The notes under the pieces were generated by a model. It did not search any database, was not told the origin of the DNA, and worked only from the letters and a program-made list of their open reading frames with translations. A DNA stretch of 10,546 bases from Pseudomonadota bacterium (GTDB lineage: Bacteria; Pseudomonadota; Alphaproteobacteria; Caulobacterales; Caulobacteraceae). Positions 7,683 to 10,546 of this stretch are shown one piece after another. Where the stretch lies: positions 1-10,546 of the forward strand of contig JAEYUE010000132.1 in the NCBI GenBank assembly GCA_023433655.1, written 5' to 3'. Every line of letters begins with the position of its first letter. The first letter of the stretch is position 1. A program made the position numbers and the translations under genes.

Positions 7683-8768
7683 TCAGCCGTCGCTGTTCAG
7701 AGCGGTCGTGGCCGAGGCCGAGGCCGCCGCGGCCCCGGCCGCCACCGGCGTCTGGACGGGCGTATCGCTTTCGGCCACTTCCGTCGCCGGAGCCGCCAGG
7801 ATCGCGGGCTTGATGTTCTGGGCGGTGCAGGTGGCCAGATCGCGCGCCACGTGCCGGCCGACGCAGAAGATGTCCTCGTAGCTCGGGCGCGACGCGGCCA
7901 GGCACTGGAACAGCATCAGCTTGGACATGTTCAGGCAGAACTCGCTGCTCTGCTCAACCGTCAGGGCCTCGGTGTTGGCGCGGCTGTCCTCGCCTCCGGC
8001 CCCGAGGGCGGCGAGCGCCGCCAGGGCCAGCGAACGCACCACCGCCGGCGTATAGGGCGGGCCCGCGCGGGCCGGCGTCACCTCGAGCCCCGAGCCGCTG
8101 TTGGCGGCGGTGAACAGGCGGGCCGACTCCTCGGCAGAGGGCAGCATCTGCACCGCCGAGAGGGCCTTGGCGCTCTGCAGTCGGCCGTCGCGATCGGCGA
8201 TGTTGACCACCGCCCAGCGGCGCCGCGGATCGGAGCGGGCCTGGATGGCGTAGGCGTCTTCCTCGACGGCCTCGGCGATGGCCAGCATGGCGGCGGAGTC
8301 GCGTCCGATCGCCTCGACGATCAGGCCGGCGGCGGCGTCGGCGCCCGGCAGCATCGCGGCCGTGGAGGGGTCAGCGATGATGCGGGCGACCATCTCCTGG
8401 CGAATGGCCGGGTCGACCGCATAGGTCCGGACGCCCTGCACGAACTCGGGCGACTGCAGGGCGAGGATGGAGCCGTAGGCGATCATGCCGCGCGACAGTT
8501 GGGCGGGCTCGTAGGAGGCGCCCTTGCGGATGGCGGCCTGGATCGACTCCGCATTCTCGAAGCCGGCCTGGATGGTGGCCACGTCGCGCATGAACGCGAC
8601 GTAGATCGAGGCGGCCTGGGCCACGCCTTCGTTCAGACTGACAGCCGGCGGGGGCGGCGGGGGCGGCGCGGGTTCCGGCTCCGGCTCGGGGGTGGCGCAG
8701 GCGGCGAGAACCGACATCGCGGCGATGGCGGCCAGCGACAGGCCGCGGCGGAAACGAGCCTCAAACAT
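7683..8768 (-). CDS. Predicted lipoprotein, paralogue A of a tandem pair (four-Cys signature)
   Basis: 361 residues, family not recognised. Lipoprotein signal with lipobox LAAC and lipidation Cys24, then a Pro/Glu tether (PEPEPEPAPPPPPPP). The helical core (about 43-315) contains VSLNEGV, AAIRKGASYEP, SRGMIAYGSILALQSPEF, DPRRRW, the Ala/Leu segment SLALAALAALG, and a four-cysteine block C278-x10-C289-x12-C302-x11-C314 with MSKLMLFQCLAASRPSYED and GRHVARDLATC. The tail (315-361) is Ala/Thr/Ser-rich and probably disordered. The same core recurs in the gene directly upstream (8901-10121), so this is a tandem duplication: in the block 43-114, 43 of 72 residues are identical by my hand count, and 30 of 37 in the cysteine block. 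The ATG at 8768 is preferred over GTG 8780 because the G-rich Shine-Dalgarno lies between them. Probably an outer-membrane-anchored periplasmic protein with disulfides. Function unknown. Confidence 0.85.
   Translation of the reverse strand: MFEARFRRGLSLAAIAAMSVLAACATPEPEPEPAPPPPPPPAVSLNEGVAQAASIYVAFMRDVATIQAGFENAESIQAAIRKGASYEPAQLSRGMIAYGSILALQSPEFVQGVRTYAVDPAIRQEMVARIIADPSTAAMLPGADAAAGLIVEAIGRDSAAMLAIAEAVEEDAYAIQARSDPRRRWAVVNIADRDGRLQSAKALSAVQMLPSAEESARLFTAANSGSGLEVTPARAGPPYTPAVVRSLALAALAALGAGGEDSRANTEALTVEQSSEFCLNMSKLMLFQCLAASRPSYEDIFCVGRHVARDLATCTAQNIKPAILAAPATEVAESDTPVQTPVAAGAAAASASATTALNSDG
8441..8465. repeat. 25-bp exact direct repeat within the paralogous lipoprotein genes
   Basis: These 25 bases recur exactly at 9767-9791, in the same orientation and at the same place in the second paralogue (they encode the ALQSPEF region). 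A second exact 20-base match joins 7894-7913 to 9217-9236 (the FQCLAA region). The matches are relics of the gene duplication kept by protein conservation. Recombination between the copies about 1.3 kb apart would fuse the two genes into one chimera. Confidence 0.9.
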
Positions 8769-8824
8769 GCGAAACCCCACCCTGGACGCGGGCGCCGCCT
8801 CGGGGCGCCGAAACTTCGGACGCT

Positions 8825-8830
8825 CTTATA
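8825..8830 (-). promoter_or_regulatory. Possible -10 element upstream of lipoprotein A
   Basis: TATAAG on the - strand is the only AT-rich box in the 132-bp gap between the two lipoprotein genes, about 57 bases before the ATG at 8768. No good -35 lies at the right distance. The gap is long for a purely co-transcribed pair, so an internal promoter is plausible but weakly supported. Confidence 0.22.
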
Positions 8831-8900
8831 ACGCGGCCGAAGTGGTTCCACGAGCGTTAATGCGTCGCGGCCCGGGCGGGACAGGGCGAACACAGCCCGG

Positions 8901-10121
8901 TCATTCAGGCGTGGGGCGATCCGGCTGGGTGTTCAATCTTTCCGTTATCGAGGCCGGCGGGCGCGAGTCGGCCTCGGGCCGCGGCGCCGGGACTGGTTCC
9001 ACCGGAGTCCGGACGGGCCGCGGCGGAGGCGTTACAGTGGGACTCTCGGGGACCGTCCGGATGATGATCGGCTCGGCGCTTCGCGGCGGCGGCTCGTCCA
9101 CGACGTCCGAAACGGTGACGATCGGCGCCGGCATCGCGGCCCCGCGCGAACAGGTCGCCAGGTCGCGCACGATATGCCGCCCGAGGCAGAACATGTCCTC
9201 GTAGTTCGGACGCGAGGCGGCCAGGCACTGGAACAGGTTCAGCTTCGACATCGACAGGCAGCCCTGGCTGACCCGGTCGAACTGCAGGGCGTCGGTGTTG
9301 GCCAGCGCGTTGTCGCCCGCGGAGCCCAGCGCGGCCAACGCCGCGAGCGCCAGGGCGTTGGTCACCGCCGGCGGATAGGGCGGCTTGCGCGGCGCGCCGC
9401 TGACCGGCAGGGCGCCGCCGCCGCTGTGGGCGGCCGCGTACAGGCGCGCGGCCTCCTCGGCGGAGGCGGTGAAGGTCTGGGCGGAACGCGCCTTTGCGAA
9501 CTCAAGGCGGCCTTCGCGGTCCCGCACCTCGGCCACGCCCCAGGGTCGGCGTGGATCCCAGGCCGCCTGGATGGCGTAGGCGTCGTTCTCGATCGAGTTG
9601 GCCGCCCGGCTCAGGGCGTCGATGTCCGCCGACAAGGTGGCCATGACCAGCCCCGCGGCGGTCTGGGCGCCCGGCAGGGTTGAGGCGTAGGCAGGGTCCG
9701 CCACGATGCGGGCGACGAGCCGCTGTCGCGACGCCGGGTCGTCGGTCAAGCCCCTGACGCCGGAGACGAACTCGGGCGACTGCAGGGCGAGTATCGAGGC
9801 GTAGGCGACGAGGCCTCGGGAAATCTGCTCGGGGTCGTAGCCCGCGCCCCGCCGCAGCGCGGCCTGGATTTCGTCCGGATGGGTGAAGCCGCCCTCGAGA
9901 GCGGCCATGTCGCGGCTGAACGCCATGTAGACGGCGGCGGCGTCGACGACGCTCTGGTTGAGGCTGATGCGCGGCGGCGTGCGTGCCGCAATCTCGGCGG
10001 CGACGCGGGCGGCTTCCGCCTCCGCCTCTGACACCGCGTTGTTGGATGCGCAGCTGCCCAGCAAGGCGGCGGCGGCGAGAACAGCGACAGACAAGCCGCC
10101 GCGCAGGGATACCGGACGCAT
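8901..10121 (-). CDS. Predicted lipoprotein, paralogue B of a tandem pair (four-Cys signature)
   Basis: 406 residues, family not recognised. The start ATG at 10121 has an excellent GAGGAG Shine-Dalgarno. Lipoprotein signal with lipobox LGSC and lipidation Cys24. Then an Ala/Glu-rich, possibly coiled-coil linker (about 26-48), unlike the Pro/Glu linker of paralogue A. The core (about 53-325) repeats the same blocks: ISLNQSV, AALRRGAGYDP, SRGLVAYASILALQSPEF, DPRRPW, ALALAALAALG, and C288-x10-C299-x12-C312-x11-C324. A Pro/Arg-rich tail of about 80 residues (326-406) is absent from paralogue A and looks disordered; it could span peptidoglycan or bind a partner. It follows prs by 82 bases with no clear terminator, so it may be co-transcribed with prs. 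The even cysteine number and the lipid anchor suggest an oxidised periplasmic domain. Function unknown. Confidence 0.86.
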   Translation of the reverse strand: MRPVSLRGGLSVAVLAAAALLGSCASNNAVSEAEAEAARVAAEIAARTPPRISLNQSVVDAAAVYMAFSRDMAALEGGFTHPDEIQAALRRGAGYDPEQISRGLVAYASILALQSPEFVSGVRGLTDDPASRQRLVARIVADPAYASTLPGAQTAAGLVMATLSADIDALSRAANSIENDAYAIQAAWDPRRPWGVAEVRDREGRLEFAKARSAQTFTASAEEAARLYAAAHSGGGALPVSGAPRKPPYPPAVTNALALAALAALGSAGDNALANTDALQFDRVSQGCLSMSKLNLFQCLAASRPNYEDMFCLGRHIVRDLATCSRGAAMPAPIVTVSDVVDEPPPRSAEPIIIRTVPESPTVTPPPRPVRTPVEPVPAPRPEADSRPPASITERLNTQPDRPTPE

Positions 10122-10203
10122 CGGGACTCCTCGGATTGCCGGCGTCCAGCAACGCCTAACCTGACGGCGCAAATGGGGCAGGCGCCGGTCGGGTTCCGAG
10201 AAA

Positions 10204-10546
10204 CTAGTCGAACAGCTTGGAGACGGATTCCTCGTTGGCGATGCGCCGGATGGCCTCGCCGATCAGCGGCGCGACCGTGACGCAGCGGATCTTCGGGCAG
10301 GCGAGGACCTCGTGAGGTTGCTCGATCGAGTCGGTGATGACCAGCTCCTTCAGCGGGCCGTCGTTGACCCGCTGGACCGCCGGGCCCGACAGCACCCCGT
10401 GGCTGATGTAGGCTGAGACCTCGACCGCGCCCTTGTCGATCAGGGCCTTGGCCGCGTTCACCAGGGTGCCGCCCGAATCGACGATGTCGTCGAACAGGAT
10501 GCAGCGGCGGCCCTCGACGTCGCCGATGATGTTCATCACCTCGCTC
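10204..10546 (-). CDS. prs: Ribose-phosphate pyrophosphokinase, C-terminal part (cut by window edge)
   Basis: The reading frame runs off the right edge; the last 113 full codons are present, beginning SEVMNIIGDVEG. The enzyme makes PRPP from ribose 5-phosphate and ATP for purine, pyrimidine, His, Trp and NAD synthesis. The PRPP-binding loop is visible in FDDIVDSGGTL, and the usual C-terminal blocks follow: NAAKALIDKGA, AYISHGVLSGPA, ELVITDSI, and VAPLIGEAIRRI close to the end (ESVSKLFD). Full-length enzymes are about 310-320 residues, so roughly two thirds lie outside the window. It is the first of the - strand genes seen here and is close to rplY and pth as in many alphaproteobacteria, but two lipoprotein genes intervene. 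Confidence 0.95.
   Translation of the reverse strand, partial: SEVMNIIGDVEGRRCILFDDIVDSGGTLVNAAKALIDKGAVEVSAYISHGVLSGPAVQRVNDGPLKELVITDSIEQPHEVLACPKIRCVTVAPLIGEAIRRIANEESVSKLFD

Noticed and set aside
7083..8831. 582-codon + strand open frame over rplY and lipoprotein A
   Set aside because: It spans two real - strand genes and their gap; the translation is Arg/Gly/Asp-rich without any family feature, as expected of a shadow frame.
8832..8855. GGAAC followed by CGTT on the - strand, resembling an EcfG (general stress) promoter
   Set aside because: The spacer is only 11 bases, whereas EcfG-type promoters need about 16-17.
10141..10190. Small hairpins between prs and lipoprotein B (GGCGT/ACGCC and GGCGC/GCGCC)
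   Set aside because: 5-bp stems without T-tracts are expected by chance in DNA of this composition.

Overview
The window is a GC-rich (clearly above 65% by eye), densely coded stretch of a bacterial chromosome. It most likely comes from an alphaproteobacterium of the Caulobacterales, for example Brevundimonas or a relative. This is inferred from the prs, rplY (CTC-type L25), pth, ychF gene set, the many small lipoproteins, several GANTC (CcrM-type) sites near start codons, and the codon and GC style. No mobile element, CRISPR array, tRNA or rRNA is visible.

Layout. (1) 98-2788 (+): ppdK, pyruvate phosphate dikinase, complete with all catalytic residues. (2) 2789-2976: a 188-bp regulatory gap with two sets of 10-bp-period direct repeats and a long inverted repeat that covers the ribosome binding site of the next gene. 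(3) 2977-3501 (+): a small outer-membrane beta-barrel protein, followed by a strong hairpin terminator shared with a convergent 87-residue protein of unknown function (3572-3835, -). (4) 3967-4446 (+): a lipoprotein with four cysteines, ending 3 bp from the convergent end of ychF. (5) 4450-10546 (-): one long co-oriented block, read from the right: prs (cut by the window edge), two paralogous lipoproteins, rplY, pth, a copper-chaperone (PCuAC) lipoprotein, and ychF.

How it fits together. prs, rplY, pth and ychF are translation and nucleotide housekeeping genes that are often neighbours in alphaproteobacteria. Here two envelope modules interrupt that set: a tandem pair of large lipoproteins between prs and rplY, and a PCuAC copper chaperone between pth and ychF. 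ppdK interconverts PEP and pyruvate and is a separate unit on the other strand.

Most interesting: the tandem lipoprotein pair, which share a core and a C-x10-C-x12-C-x11-C signature and which I cannot assign to a named family; the leader hairpin that may hide the Shine-Dalgarno of the beta-barrel gene; a copper chaperone with two additional cysteines; a His-to-Gln change beside the active-site Asn of peptidyl-tRNA hydrolase; and candidate leader or intergenic hairpins around rplY. No stretch longer than 300 bases lacks a gene.
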